In this document: positions 1-9,417 of the stretch, in pieces
How the letters are laid out: each line of letters begins with the position of its first letter
Numbering within the stretch: position 1 is the stretch's first letter
Assembly: GCA_039818985.1 (NCBI GenBank)
Contig: JBCBSU010000001.1
Coordinates: forward strand, 1,638,367-1,702,366
DNA from: Pseudomonadota bacterium
GTDB taxonomy: Bacteria > Pseudomonadota > Alphaproteobacteria > Sphingomonadales > Sphingomonadaceae
Direction of reading: 5' to 3'
DNA: 64,000 nucleotides
Program-made: the position numbers and the translations under genes
Notes under the pieces: model-generated
What the model saw: only the letters and a program-made list of their open reading frames with translations
Database searches by the model: none
What the model was told of the DNA's origin: nothing

Positions 1-1
1 C

Positions 2-214
2 GGGACTTCTATCATCGCCATTATCGTCACCGCCCAGGCAGCCAATGGGCTGTTGCTGCCGGTCGTCGCCATCATGCTGTATCGCCTGCATTATCATGGT
101 CCACAGGCCGTTGCGGGCAAACATGTAACAAGACTTGCAGGATTGCTGGTCATTGTTATAGCGTCGCTTCTCGGGTCGCGACTAATTGCCAGAAGCCTCG
201 GGATATGGGGATAA
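2..214 (+). CDS. Nramp-family transporter, C-terminal 70 residues (5' truncated by window edge)
   Basis: An open frame enters from the left edge and stops at TAA 212-214. The visible 70 residues contain the motif AQAANGLLLPVVAI, typical of the last helices of the Nramp (natural resistance-associated macrophage protein) fold, followed by another hydrophobic helix (GLLVIVIASLLGS). The 5-oxoprolinase genes follow within 8 bases. An Nramp-like gene (ycsG) also sits beside pxpA/pxpB/pxpC homologues in Bacillus, so this protein probably imports 5-oxoproline or a related substrate rather than, or besides, a metal ion; the substrate is inference. The rest of the gene lies outside the window. Confidence 0.75.
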   Translation, partial: GTSIIAIIVTAQAANGLLLPVVAIMLYRLHYHGPQAVAGKHVTRLAGLLVIVIASLLGSRLIARSLGIWG

Positions 215-221
215 TGCGGCG

Positions 222-1004
222 ATGACAGAATATCGTATCGATCTCAATGCCGATCTTGGCGAAGCGGACAGCGTCGATGCCCTGGTTGCGGACCGGGCGA
301 TCATGCCGGTTATTTCCAGCTGCAGCATCGCTTGTGGTGGCCATATCGGCAATGCGGCAACCATGCGCACGACATTGCAGCTGGCGGCGCACCATGATGT
401 CACCGCCGGAGCGCACCCCTCCTACCCCGATCGCGCCAATTTCGGCAGGGTATCGATGGACATGGCGGCACCAGAATTGCGCGACAGCCTGGTCGCACAG
501 ATAGGCGCTCTCATGAACATTGCCGGAGAACTCGGCATCCGGCTACGCCATATCAAACCGCATGGCGCGCTATATAATGACGCAGCCGGCAACCCGGTGC
601 TGGCGCAACAACTTATACGCATTTTTTCCGAGGCATTCCCTGACCTTGCGATTGTCGGATTGGCGGGCGGTGCGATGGAACAGGCAGCAGCAACGGCTGG
701 AAAAGACTATATCCCCGAGGCCTTTGCTGATCGCCGCTACACCGATAACAGCCATTTGCAACCGCGCAGTGAGCCCGGCGCGGTCATCACCGATTGGCAA
801 GAGCAGGCGGAACAGGCGCTGGCCATCGCGTTGCGGCATCGCGTTGCCAGCAACAGCGGCAGACCCGTTGCCGTCAGGGCGCAGACTCTCTGCCTGCATG
901 GCGATACACCGGGCGCAGCAGAAAATGCTGCCAAAGTTCGACAGGCACTGGAAGCCAAAGGCGTCACCATCGAAAGCAACGCTCTCAGGAGCCCTGCTCT
1001 ATGA
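222..1004 (+). CDS. pxpA: 5-oxoprolinase subunit A (LamB/YcsF family)
   Basis: This is the PxpA subunit of the bacterial ATP-dependent 5-oxoprolinase, which with PxpB and PxpC opens 5-oxoproline (pyroglutamate) to glutamate in the cytoplasm. The 260-residue length matches the family. Family motifs are visible: DLNADLGE (residues 7-13), ACGGH (37-41), GAHPSYPD (63-70) and KPHGALYN (112-119). The ATG at 222 was chosen because the protein then begins directly with the conserved strand before DLNADLGE; an upstream in-frame ATG at 186 lies inside the transporter gene. The stop overlaps the pxpB start by 4 bases, which implies translational coupling. Confidence 0.93.
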   Translation: MTEYRIDLNADLGEADSVDALVADRAIMPVISSCSIACGGHIGNAATMRTTLQLAAHHDVTAGAHPSYPDRANFGRVSMDMAAPELRDSLVAQIGALMNIAGELGIRLRHIKPHGALYNDAAGNPVLAQQLIRIFSEAFPDLAIVGLAGGAMEQAAATAGKDYIPEAFADRRYTDNSHLQPRSEPGAVITDWQEQAEQALAIALRHRVASNSGRPVAVRAQTLCLHGDTPGAAENAAKVRQALEAKGVTIESNALRSPAL

Positions 1005-1681
1005 CCGCGATGCGCCAGCAAAGGCTGGCCAGCGGCGAAGACTGGTTCGCAATACCGGTCAATGGCTGGCAAGCCATGACCGCGCTGCAATCGGCTGCAA
1101 TCGACCAGGCTTTCTGGGAAGCGGTTGTTGCCGGTCAGTCAATGCTGACTTTGCGCTATGATCCGGCCAAGGTGACTTATAAACAGGCGCGTGCCGCTGC
1201 GCTGGCTTTGGTGGAAAGCAGCGACAGAAAAGCTCCGGATATAGCCGTACAGCATCATAGCCTGCCATTGCACATCGACACCGAGACGGCACCGGACATC
1301 ACCATGGTGACGGAGCAACTCGGTATTGCTCCCCAAGGCCTGGCTGCATGGCTGTCCGACCGGGTCTATCGGGTATCGCTGGCCGGGTTCCAGCCGGGCT
1401 TCGCTTATCTGGAAGATATGGGTGAAGACAGCATTCCCGATCTACCAAGGCTGGCGACCCCGCGCCTCACGGTCGCCGCCGGCAGTTTTGGTTTGCGCGG
1501 ACGACAGGCCTGTCTTTATGCTCATAATGGCCCTGGCGGCTGGCCTATAGTCGGACGCACAAATACGTCACTGTTCACGCCGGACAATCGCCGTTCGCCA
1601 GCGTTGCTCTCCATCGGTGACACCGTAGCCTTCACGATCATCAGCGATGACGATCATGGCAGCGGAGCGACCAATGGCTGA
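1001..1681 (+). CDS. pxpB: 5-oxoprolinase subunit B (KipI/allophanate hydrolase subunit 1 family)
   Basis: PxpB forms a complex with PxpC and PxpA that hydrolyses 5-oxoproline using ATP. The 226-residue protein has the KipI-family signature in its C-terminal half: GFQPGFAYLEDM, then PRLATPRLTVAAGS and GPGGWPIVGRT. The start is the ATG at 1001, which overlaps the pxpA stop (ATGA). The Bacillus homologue KipI also inhibits the sporulation kinase KinA, but no such kinase is expected here, so the metabolic role is the sensible call. The stop lies 5 bases inside the next gene. Confidence 0.93.
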   Translation: MTAMRQQRLASGEDWFAIPVNGWQAMTALQSAAIDQAFWEAVVAGQSMLTLRYDPAKVTYKQARAAALALVESSDRKAPDIAVQHHSLPLHIDTETAPDITMVTEQLGIAPQGLAAWLSDRVYRVSLAGFQPGFAYLEDMGEDSIPDLPRLATPRLTVAAGSFGLRGRQACLYAHNGPGGWPIVGRTNTSLFTPDNRRSPALLSIGDTVAFTIISDDDHGSGATNG

Positions 1682-2636
1682 AGCGGCACTGGTAATCGAG
1701 GAAGCCGGCCTGGCAATGACGATACAGGGACGGCCATTCCGTACCGCGCGTCATCATGGTGTGCCGCTGGCCGGGCCTGCCGATGCTGTTGCCTGCACCA
1801 TGGCCAATTGGCTGGCCGGGAATCCAGCCGGCAGCCCGGCGCTCGAATGGGCGCTGTCCGGCTTTTCGGGTCACGTCACCATCGATACCGCTCTGGGTAT
1901 CGCTGGTGCTGTCGGCAGCCTAACCATCAGCGGCCAACCCCATAACCCGCATGAGACCGCACTGGTGAAATCGGGTGACCATATCCGCATTACACCGTCA
2001 CGTCATGGCGCGAGGCTCTACCTCGCGGTTTCCGGGGGTTTCGCCGTCGACACCATATTGGGGGCGAATTCGACCTACCCGCCGGCCGGCTTGGGTACCG
2101 CAGCGGCATGGCCAATGGAAGCAGGCGATGCAATGCCGGTGCGATCAAGCTCACGACCACCATCCCAACGCATATTGCCGAAACGCTGCCGGCAGGATTT
2201 CACCGGTAATCACGCCTTGCGCTATGTGCCTTATGCTGCCGATGAAGCAAAAGTCCAAAATACGACAGAGCAGTCAACATGGCTCGTCACCAAGCGATGC
2301 GACCGCAGCGCGGTGCAGATCAAGCCTGGCCCGGGGCAAAGTCCTTCACCAGGATCAGCAGAAGCTGCGGCCACCATGCCAAGCAATGCGGTGTTCCCGG
2401 GTGCTATTCAATTGCCACCCGATGGCCAGCCATTGCTGATGGGTGTCGATGGCCGCACCACCGGCGGCTATGTAGTTGCCGGACAGATTATCCGCGCCGA
2501 CCGGCACTTGCTGGGGCAAATGCGTGCCGGCGACCGTGTCGGCCTGATCGCTACACCTGCGGACAAGGCGCGCGAAATGTATCGTGACAAACTGGAGCTG
2601 TGGCGGCGATATCTGCCCGATCTCAAGCTTGATTAA
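1674..2636 (+). CDS. pxpC: 5-oxoprolinase subunit C (KipA/allophanate hydrolase subunit 2 family)
   Basis: This is the biotin-independent carboxyltransferase-like subunit C of 5-oxoprolinase. The 320-residue length is normal. The N-terminal region has the family pattern HHGVPLAGPADAVACTMANW, and the C-terminal part holds GVDGRTTGGYVVAGQIIRAD, matching the conserved segment of KipA proteins. The ATG at 1674 has a GGAG six bases upstream and overlaps the pxpB stop; in-frame ATGs at 1647 and 1656 are possible alternatives. The middle (about residues 150-220) is Ser/Pro/Gln-rich and looks less conserved. This is the last gene of the operon; the next gene is on the other strand. Confidence 0.92.
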   Translation: MAEAALVIEEAGLAMTIQGRPFRTARHHGVPLAGPADAVACTMANWLAGNPAGSPALEWALSGFSGHVTIDTALGIAGAVGSLTISGQPHNPHETALVKSGDHIRITPSRHGARLYLAVSGGFAVDTILGANSTYPPAGLGTAAAWPMEAGDAMPVRSSSRPPSQRILPKRCRQDFTGNHALRYVPYAADEAKVQNTTEQSTWLVTKRCDRSAVQIKPGPGQSPSPGSAEAAATMPSNAVFPGAIQLPPDGQPLLMGVDGRTTGGYVVAGQIIRADRHLLGQMRAGDRVGLIATPADKAREMYRDKLELWRRYLPDLKLD

Positions 2637-2713
2637 ACCGATACAGGCAAAGCCGGGCGTGCCCCTGCCGCAAGAGGCAAGAGGCTGTACCGGTCTTCAG
2701 CAGCTTTTCAGAA

Positions 2714-2944
2714 TTACTTTTTCTTGAGCGAAAGACCGCCAAAACGCTTGTTGAAGCGTGCGACCTGGCCACCCTGATCCATCAGACGCTGATTGCCGCC
2801 GGTCCATGCCGGGTGCGAGGTCGGATCGATATCCAGTTGCAGCGTGTCGCCTTCCTTGCCCCATGTCGAACGGGTCTGGAAGCTGGTGCCGTCGGTCATC
2901 TGGACGGTGATCATGTGGTAATCGGGATGAATATCTTTTTTCAT
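2714..2944 (-). CDS. rpmE: 50S ribosomal protein L31 (cysteine-free form)
   Basis: L31 bridges the 50S and 30S subunits. The 76-residue protein starts [10 protein letters not shown], the canonical bacterial L31 opening, and carries HPAWTGG in the middle. No cysteine is present, so it is the zinc-independent C-minus form. The ATG at 2944 is picked because upstream in-frame sequence to 3004 has no family match. It sits alone on the minus strand between fabZ and the convergent pxp operon. Confidence 0.95.
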   Translation of the reverse strand: MKKDIHPDYHMITVQMTDGTSFQTRSTWGKEGDTLQLDIDPTSHPAWTGGNQRLMDQGGQVARFNKRFGGLSLKKK

Positions 2945-3061
2945 ATCTGTCTCCATGCCGCACTGGTTACCGACCAGCACAGTCTTGCGGGAAAGCGCGG
3001 CCATTAGCGTCTGTCATGCGATATGGCAAGCGAAATTGCGGTCCTGGCCGCGCTGTACTGG

Positions 3062-3523
3062 CTATTGCGGCGGGTCTGCAATCATTGCGGTGAACGTCAC
3101 CTCGCAGGCGGTTTTCTCACCGATTTTGGCAACGCCCTTGAACTTGCACACCCGTGCCCGCTTCTGCTCGAATTCGACATGCAGGTCGAGCAGGCATCCC
3201 GGCTCCACCGGATTGCGAAATTTTGCACCGTCAATCGCCATGAAATAGACCAGCTTACCGGTATCGGCGAGGCCGAGTGTCTCGATCGCCAAAATTGCCG
3301 CCGATTGCGCCAACGCCTCGATGATGAGGACACCGGGCATGATCGGGCGACCCGGGAAATGCCCCTGAAAGAACTGTTCATTAATGGTGACCGCTTTGAC
3401 CGCGTGAATCGACTCATCAATGGTCAAACGCTCCACCCGATCAACCAGCAGCAGCGGATAGCGATGCGGGATCGCCGCCATAACCTTGGCTATGTCGTAG
3501 GACGTATCTGTATTCTCGGTCAT
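3062..3523 (-). CDS. fabZ: 3-hydroxyacyl-ACP dehydratase FabZ
   Basis: FabZ removes water from (3R)-hydroxyacyl-ACP in the fatty-acid elongation cycle. The 153-residue protein has [13 protein letters not shown] near the N-terminus with the active-site histidine, [20 protein letters not shown] in the middle with the conserved Pro-Gly-Val and catalytic acidic residue, and the hot-dog fold length. The ATG at 3523 follows an AAGGGGG ribosome binding site; the longer upstream frame is the antisense of nothing useful and is Ala-rich read-through of the skp 3' end. It is the last gene of the bamA-skp-fabZ run. The usual lpxD and lpxA partners of this cluster are not next to it. Confidence 0.95.
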   Translation of the reverse strand: MTENTDTSYDIAKVMAAIPHRYPLLLVDRVERLTIDESIHAVKAVTINEQFFQGHFPGRPIMPGVLIIEALAQSAAILAIETLGLADTGKLVYFMAIDGAKFRNPVEPGCLLDLHVEFEQKRARVCKFKGVAKIGEKTACEVTFTAMIADPPQ

Positions 3524-3558
3524 GGCAGCCCCCTTGCCTTGTCGTCCCGGCCAGCCGA

Positions 3559-4269
3559 TCAGCGGCCCGTTGGCTGCTGCGTCGTCTGCTGCTGTTGCTG
3601 TTGCTGTTGCTGCTGCTGGGCACGCTGTTGCAACTGTGCCAGCACCAGAATTTGCTGCACCTGCTGAAACAGCTGTTGCACCTGGCGTGATGGCTGCCAA
3701 TCGGCAGGAACGGCCGTGCTTACTGCGGGCAGCCTTGTGTTGAGCGCAGTGACCACATCATTGGTAATGTTCATCCCGGGAGCGCTGTAGATCAGTGACT
3801 CCGGAGACAGGATCATGCTGATACTCTTGTCGCTGATAACCTGCTGCTGGGCTGCGGGAAACTGTGCTGCAATCTGTTGAATGACATAAAGCTGCGCGCG
3901 AAGGATCGGGCGTTCCAGGCCATCAATTTCAGTGCGCAGGGTCTGAATCTGCCCCAGCAACGGGTTGCTGGAGTTTTGTGCTGCAGCACGCTCCTGCTCG
4001 CTGAGCTGGCCGTTACCATCGGTATCGAGTTGCTGGGTCAGTTGCTGGGTCAGCTGCTCCGCCTGTTGCTCTTTCTGCTGCCGGGATTGGAGCTGGGCGG
4101 CATAGGTTGTCTCGATCTGCTGGTAGGCGGTCTGCCGTGCCTGGCTGACAGCGATGACTGTCGCGGGATCGGTGGTGGCAATGCCATTGACCTGAGCCGC
4201 AGCAGGAGCAGCGGAAAGCGCTGTCACACCGCACAGAGCGGCAGCAAGCAATTTGGTTTTCATAGTCAT
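3559..4269 (-). CDS. skp: OmpH/Skp-like periplasmic chaperone with an EF-hand-like loop and a poly-Gln tail
   Basis: This is the Skp/OmpH position between bamA and fabZ; Skp escorts unfolded outer-membrane proteins through the periplasm to BamA. The 236-residue protein has a clear signal peptide (cleavage after AAPAAA, near residue 25) and a long Gln-rich coiled-coil region. Two features are odd. Residues 82-93 read [12 protein letters not shown], which fits a calcium-binding EF-hand loop (acidic or Asn at 1, 3, 5, Gly at 6, hydrophobic at 8, Glu at 12). The C-terminus has eleven consecutive glutamines encoded by a CAG/CAA repeat. The start ATG overlaps the bamA stop (TGATG). The family call rests on position and composition more than on strict motifs. 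Confidence 0.78.
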   Translation of the reverse strand: MTMKTKLLAAALCGVTALSAAPAAAQVNGIATTDPATVIAVSQARQTAYQQIETTYAAQLQSRQQKEQQAEQLTQQLTQQLDTDGNGQLSEQERAAAQNSSNPLLGQIQTLRTEIDGLERPILRAQLYVIQQIAAQFPAAQQQVISDKSISMILSPESLIYSAPGMNITNDVVTALNTRLPAVSTAVPADWQPSRQVQQLFQQVQQILVLAQLQQRAQQQQQQQQQQQTTQQPTGR

Positions 4270-7076
4270 CAGAATTGTGTCCCTACGTTAAATGTAATCA
4301 ATCGAGTGTCGTCGCCTTCTTGCGTCAGAATGTCATAGGCGAAGTCGATCCTGAACGGACCGAATGGCGAATTCCAGTTGACGCCGATACCGGCGGTTAT
4401 GCGTGGCGTTGGCGAGTCACCGAGGAAAACCTCCTGAAACTGCAATGCCGGGGTATTGGGGTCCCCATTGGCATCAACGGCATCGAAAGTCTGGCGAAAA
4501 CCGAGTTCGGCATCGGGATCGGCGATCAGGAAAACCGGTTGCGGATCGACGATAGTCGGATCAGGATTGGCATCGGCGACAAGCTGTGGCGACTGCAATA
4601 TCGGCGAAACGACGTTGAAAACGGCACCGGCATCGACAAAGATCGATGGCCTCAGGCCAAGTTCACGTGCACCCGAACCCAGCGGAATTTCCAGTTCCGC
4701 CCGTGCCAGATAATAGGTGCGGCCACCCAGAGCATCGTCCTGGAAGTTGCGGCGTCCCTCGAACAAGGGGGTCTGCGTAACGACGCCGTCATCACCAACC
4801 TGAGTGTCGAAGATGGCAGTCCGCAAGACACGCGGCCCGACGCCACGAATATCAAAGCCGCGAAATTGTGGCTGGCCCAGGAAGAAACGGTCGATCAGCC
4901 GGACATCGTCAATGCCATCAGCCGGAGAACCGCGATTTTCCAACGGTTGAATATGCCCGCCTTCCGCGGAAAGCGAAAAGATGAAGCCGTTGCCGACATT
5001 CCAGAATTTGGCTGCGTTCAGCCGGGTTCGGATATAGCGCACGGCACCGCCAAGACCGGCAAATTCCTGGCTCAGGGTGAAATTCTGTCCCCTTGTCGGC
5101 CGGATGCGGTTGTTGCGATCATCATAGATCAGTGAATAGCCAATCAGCGAGGTCGTGCGACTTCCCAGCGCGTCACAGAGAAAGAAGCCGGCCTGTGCAG
5201 GGTTACATTCGGTATCGCCATCGCCATCGAGATCGGCAAAGAAGAGGTTCTCATCGACGGTAACATCATCGACCGCGAGACGATAGGTCAGCAACAGTGA
5301 CAGGAATTCGGTCAGCGGTGCACCGACACGCAGCGAAGCACCGGTTGTCAGCTGCTCGAACGTGGTGTTGAGATTATTGTTGTTGAAGTTGAAGCTGTTG
5401 AGGTCACGGCGGAAAATATCGGCGCCGACCGAGATGTTGCGGTCGAACAGATAAGGCTCGGTGAAACTCACCTGCACACTCGAACGGAACTGCGAATAAT
5501 CGACACTCAAGCCGAGCGTCTGCCCCTTGCCGCGGAAGTTGCGCTGACGGATAGAGGCCTGAAGAATGAAGTTCTCGATGCTCGAGAAACCGGCCGAAAG
5601 CTGTAATTCGCCGGTCGGTCGTTCCTGGACATTGGCCTCGAGAATGATGCGGTCCTCGCGCGAACCCGGCTTCTGTTCGACCTCCAGGTCCTCCTGAAAG
5701 AAGCCGAGCGAATTGATCCGGTTGGTCGAGCGCCGCACCTGAAAGCTGTTGAACGCATCGCCCTCGGTCAGGCGGAATTCACGCCGCACCACCTTGTCCT
5801 GGGTAAGCGTGTTGCCGTTGATGTCGACACGCTCGACATAGACCCTTTCGGAATCCGCGATCAGGAAGTTGATGTTCATCGTCAGCGTGTCTTTGTCGCG
5901 GCGGAATTGCGGCCGCACATCAGCAAAGGCATAACCGAACAGGCCGGCAGTCTCGCTGAGCTGCTCGACGGTATCCTCGACCAGCTTGGCGTTGTAGAAA
6001 TCGCCGGTCTGCATACGCAGGCCGCGCTGCAGCACTTCACCATCAAATTCGCGCAACTCGCTCTCGACGGTGACCTCGCCGAATTTATAGCGCTCGCCCT
6101 CTTCGACAACATAGGTGATGATGAAATCACGCTTGTCCGGGGTAAGCTCGGCGACGGCAGAGACGACGCGGAAATCGGCATATCCCTCGGTCAGGTAGAA
6201 TTGACGCAGCTTCTGCTGGTCGAAAGCCAGTTTATCCGGGTCATAGGTATCGGCGGAGCTAAAGAAGCGGTAAAAGCGCGACTGCTTGGTGACCATCTCG
6301 CCACGCAGCTCACCATCGGAAAATACCTCATTGCCGATAATGTTGATCTGCCGCACCTTGGAGCGCGGGCCTTCATTGATCTCGAAGACGATATCGACAC
6401 GGTTTTGCGGCAGTTCGACCATTTTCGGTTCAACCGTTGCAGCAAAACGGCCCTGGCGCTTGTAGAGCTCGATAATCCGCGCGACATCGGCCCGCACCTT
6501 GGTACGGGTGAAAATCTGGCGCGGCGACAGGCGGATTTCGGGCAGGATTTTGTCATCCTTGAGCCGCTTGTTTCCTTCCAGAATAACCCGGTTGATCACC
6601 GGGTTTTCCTGCACCGTAATGACAACCGCACCCTGATTGTTGCGGATCGAGACGTCGGAGAACAGCTCTGTAGCGTAGAGATCCTTGAGCGCCTGGTCGG
6701 CAGTTTCCTGGGTGTAAGCCTGGCCAATACGCAACTTCATATAGGAGCGGATGGTATCGGGCTCGAGCCGCTCGGAACCGTTTACAGTGATCGAGCGGAT
6801 AACATCACGCTGCCGCACAGGTTGCGCCGGTGCCGGCGCGGCCTGCGGAGTTGCGGCCGGAGCCTGTTGCGCCAGCGCTGATGTCGGCAGGCCGGCCAAA
6901 ATGGTCGTCGCCAGCAGGCCGGAAACCATATAGGCCGCCCGACGGCGACCGCCATGCGTGGTCGACGCCAGGTCCGATGATGTCAATGAATTCACCAAAT
7001 TAACCCCAATTATCCCACTCGCCCTGTTTGAGCGTAATCCTCTCGGCAGCCCCTCTGCCCCAAGCCCGGCAATCAT
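4269..7076 (-). CDS. bamA: Outer-membrane assembly factor BamA
   Basis: BamA inserts beta-barrel proteins into the outer membrane. The 935-residue frame has POTRA domains over about residues 90-430 (starting IRSITVNGSERLEPDTI), then a 16-strand-type Omp85 barrel with the conserved RGFDIRGVGPR loop motif (VRGF/Y-type) and C-terminal strand ending in phenylalanine (FNVGTQF). A hydrophobic signal stretch, MVSGLLATTILAGLPTSALA, begins only at residue 50, so either the secretion signal has a long arginine-containing lead or the true start is nearer (ATG at 6929). The ATG at 7076 overlaps the rseP stop (ATGA), which supports the longer form by coupling. Confidence 0.95.
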   Translation of the reverse strand: MIAGLGAEGLPRGLRSNRASGIIGVNLVNSLTSSDLASTTHGGRRRAAYMVSGLLATTILAGLPTSALAQQAPAATPQAAPAPAQPVRQRDVIRSITVNGSERLEPDTIRSYMKLRIGQAYTQETADQALKDLYATELFSDVSIRNNQGAVVITVQENPVINRVILEGNKRLKDDKILPEIRLSPRQIFTRTKVRADVARIIELYKRQGRFAATVEPKMVELPQNRVDIVFEINEGPRSKVRQINIIGNEVFSDGELRGEMVTKQSRFYRFFSSADTYDPDKLAFDQQKLRQFYLTEGYADFRVVSAVAELTPDKRDFIITYVVEEGERYKFGEVTVESELREFDGEVLQRGLRMQTGDFYNAKLVEDTVEQLSETAGLFGYAFADVRPQFRRDKDTLTMNINFLIADSERVYVERVDINGNTLTQDKVVRREFRLTEGDAFNSFQVRRSTNRINSLGFFQEDLEVEQKPGSREDRIILEANVQERPTGELQLSAGFSSIENFILQASIRQRNFRGKGQTLGLSVDYSQFRSSVQVSFTEPYLFDRNISVGADIFRRDLNSFNFNNNNLNTTFEQLTTGASLRVGAPLTEFLSLLLTYRLAVDDVTVDENLFFADLDGDGDTECNPAQAGFFLCDALGSRTTSLIGYSLIYDDRNNRIRPTRGQNFTLSQEFAGLGGAVRYIRTRLNAAKFWNVGNGFIFSLSAEGGHIQPLENRGSPADGIDDVRLIDRFFLGQPQFRGFDIRGVGPRVLRTAIFDTQVGDDGVVTQTPLFEGRRNFQDDALGGRTYYLARAELEIPLGSGARELGLRPSIFVDAGAVFNVVSPILQSPQLVADANPDPTIVDPQPVFLIADPDAELGFRQTFDAVDANGDPNTPALQFQEVFLGDSPTPRITAGIGVNWNSPFGPFRIDFAYDILTQEGDDTRLITFNVGTQF

Positions 7077-8191
7077 TCAACCCGCAGAAGGCCAAAAGAT
7101 AACACATCATTTACCGTCACCAGCACCATGAACAACAGCACGAAGGACAGTCCGAAGCGAAAGGCCCATTCCTGCATCCTCGGTCCGGCCGGACGACGGC
7201 GCACTGCCTCAATGGCGTAGAACAGCAAATGGCCGCCATCGAGCATCGGGATTGGCAGCAGGTTAATGAACCCCAAGTTAATTGAGATCAACGCCACCAG
7301 TTCGACAAACTCGGCGGTGCCGGCGGCAAGCCGTTCACCGGAGACCTGGCCGATCTTGAGCGGCCCACCCAGTTCCTTGAGCGAGCGGCTGCCGGTGATG
7401 ATCTGGCCCAATGTGGTAATCATGAACCTGACAACCCTGACCGTCTGCTCGACACCGATTTGTGGTGCTTCCAGCAGTGAAGCCGGCTCGATCACCCGCT
7501 CCGGCGGTGCAATGCCGAGCAAGCCATAGGGACTCCTATTGCCGAACCGGTCCTCGATATAGGCCGTGCCCAAGGTGATTGTTTTTGTCAGTTCGGCGCC
7601 ATCGCGCTCGATAAGCAGACTGGCCTCGCCACCAGGCCAGGGGGCAACCTGCTGGCGAATATCGCCGAAATATTCGATTTTCTCACCATTGATGGCGAGA
7701 ATATGGTCGCCTTCCTGCAGTCCATATTCCGCGGCAGCGGTTCCGGGTTCGACATTTTCTACCACCGGCGGCGTCACCACCTTGCCATAGACCATGGCAA
7801 AGCCGGCAAAGATCAGAATGGCGAAGAGAAAGTTGATCGCCGGACCGGCAAAGACGATTGCCGCGCGCTGCCACAGCGATTTGGACTGAAATGTCTTGTT
7901 GCGTTCGGCATCGGGCAAATTCTGCCACTCGGCATCGGGCTGGCTTGCCGGGTTCATGTCGCCGGCAAACTGGACATAGCCACCCAGCGGCAGCACCGAT
8001 ACGCGCCAGCGGGTGCCCAACCGGTCATACCAGCCAAAAATTTCCTTGCCGAAACCGATCGAGAAAACCTCTGCCTTCACCCCGCACCATCGGCCCACCA
8101 GATAGTGGCCCATCTCATGGACAAACACCAAAGGCCCGAGCAGCAACAGGAACGCGCCGATTGAGAATAAGAGACCGGGATTTTCCAGCAA
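7073..8191 (-). CDS. rseP: Site-2 intramembrane metalloprotease RseP (TTG start)
   Basis: RseP cleaves membrane-anchored anti-sigma factors within the membrane and clears signal-peptide remnants. The 372-residue protein has the zinc motif HEMGH at residues 25-29 in the first helix, a PDZ domain in the middle (region around LQEGDHILAINGEKIE), and the second catalytic motif NLLPIPMLDGG near residue 316. The only suitable start for the N-terminal helix is TTG at 8191, with AAGGTG about ten bases upstream. It sits between dxr and bamA, the standard order in proteobacteria, and overlaps bamA by 4 bases. Confidence 0.94.
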   Translation of the reverse strand: MLENPGLLFSIGAFLLLLGPLVFVHEMGHYLVGRWCGVKAEVFSIGFGKEIFGWYDRLGTRWRVSVLPLGGYVQFAGDMNPASQPDAEWQNLPDAERNKTFQSKSLWQRAAIVFAGPAINFLFAILIFAGFAMVYGKVVTPPVVENVEPGTAAAEYGLQEGDHILAINGEKIEYFGDIRQQVAPWPGGEASLLIERDGAELTKTITLGTAYIEDRFGNRSPYGLLGIAPPERVIEPASLLEAPQIGVEQTVRVVRFMITTLGQIITGSRSLKELGGPLKIGQVSGERLAAGTAEFVELVALISINLGFINLLPIPMLDGGHLLFYAIEAVRRRPAGPRMQEWAFRFGLSFVLLFMVLVTVNDVLSFGLLRVE

Positions 8192-8241
8192 CTGTAAAAC
8201 ACCTTTTCCTGTGGGCTATACCGCCTCTAACCGGGTTAAGA

Positions 8242-9417
8242 TTAACCGGGGCTAACCGGAGCAAGCATGGCCTGTTCGCGCGCCGCCTGACGAGCGAGGC
8301 TATCGATCTCGAGCACATCCTCTATATTTTGGGGCGCAGCACAGTCCAGCGATTGCAACACTCCATCGACAATATCTGCAATATCCAGAAAGCCGATCTT
8401 TCCGGCAAGAAACGCCGCCACTGCGATTTCATTGGCGGCGTTAAGCATGGCCGGACGGGCGCCACCTGCGGAAATCGCCGCGCGTGCCATCGCCGTTGCC
8501 GGGAAGGTTTTTTCATCAGGCGCCATAAAATCGAGCTGACCGATCGTGGCAAGGTCGAGCGGGGTACAGTCGGTGTGCATCCGATCCGGCCAAGCCAGCG
8601 CGCTGGCGATGGGGATTCGCATATCCGGCGACCCGAGCTGGGCCAGGGTCGATCGGTCATGATATTCGACCATTGAGTGGATCACTGATTGTGGATGAAC
8701 CAGGATATGGATGTTATCGAGGCCGACGGGAAACAGATAATACGCCTCGATCAGTTCCAGCCCCTTGTTCATCATTGTTGCTGAATCGACACTGATCTTG
8801 GCACCCATATCCCAATTGGGATGCGCCACTGCCTGTTCGGGCGTCACCGATTGCAGTTCGGACCGGCTGCGACCGCGAAACGGGCCGCCACTGGCGGTCA
8901 GAGTAATTGTTCGGACATCTTCTATCTTGCCGCCAGCAAGACACTGGAAGATAGCATTATGCTCTGAATCGACCGGGAGCAGGCTGGCGCCGCTGGCGCG
9001 GGCCACATCGGTCATAAGCGCCCCGGCAGAGACCAGCGCTTCCTTATTGGCCAGTGCGACGCAGTTGCCCCGTTTCAGCGCCGCCATGGTCGGTGCGAGA
9101 CCGGCACAGCCGACAATTGCCGCCATGGTCCAGTCGACATCATGATCGGCAGCAGCGACCAGTGCCGCCTCGCCCGCCGCCGCCTCGATCCCGCTTCCGG
9201 TCAGCGCATTTTGCAGCTCGGCAAGACGGCTTTCATCGGCGATTACCGCCAGTTCAGCGGAGAATTCGCGCGCCAGCGCTGCGAGCTGATCGACATCGCG
9301 ATGTGCCGTCAGCACCGAAACGCGATAGGCATCCCGGTTGCTGCGCACCAGATCCAGTGTCGATGTGCCAACCGAACCGGTAGCGCCGAAAATCGAGACT
9401 GTGCGGGTCGTGCTCAC
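8242..9417 (-). CDS. dxr: 1-deoxy-D-xylulose 5-phosphate reductoisomerase
   Basis: Dxr makes 2-C-methyl-D-erythritol 4-phosphate, the first committed step of the MEP isoprenoid pathway; the product feeds the undecaprenyl synthesis encoded by uppS nearby. The 391-residue protein has the NADPH-binding GATGSVGTST (residues 10-19), the metal- and substrate-binding LLPVDSEHNAIFQ, SASGGPFR-type loop (TASGGPFRG) and NPNW-like region AHPNWDMG with MMNKGLELIEA. The start is GTG at 9415-9417, overlapping the cdsA stop (GTGA). Confidence 0.96.
   Translation of the reverse strand: MSTTRTVSIFGATGSVGTSTLDLVRSNRDAYRVSVLTAHRDVDQLAALAREFSAELAVIADESRLAELQNALTGSGIEAAAGEAALVAAADHDVDWTMAAIVGCAGLAPTMAALKRGNCVALANKEALVSAGALMTDVARASGASLLPVDSEHNAIFQCLAGGKIEDVRTITLTASGGPFRGRSRSELQSVTPEQAVAHPNWDMGAKISVDSATMMNKGLELIEAYYLFPVGLDNIHILVHPQSVIHSMVEYHDRSTLAQLGSPDMRIPIASALAWPDRMHTDCTPLDLATIGQLDFMAPDEKTFPATAMARAAISAGGARPAMLNAANEIAVAAFLAGKIGFLDIADIVDGVLQSLDCAAPQNIEDVLEIDSLARQAAREQAMLAPVSPG

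Noticed and set aside
3588-3622. Trinucleotide repeat as a CRISPR or tandem array
   Set aside because: It is the CAG/CAA run coding the poly-Gln end of the Skp-like protein, with no spacers.
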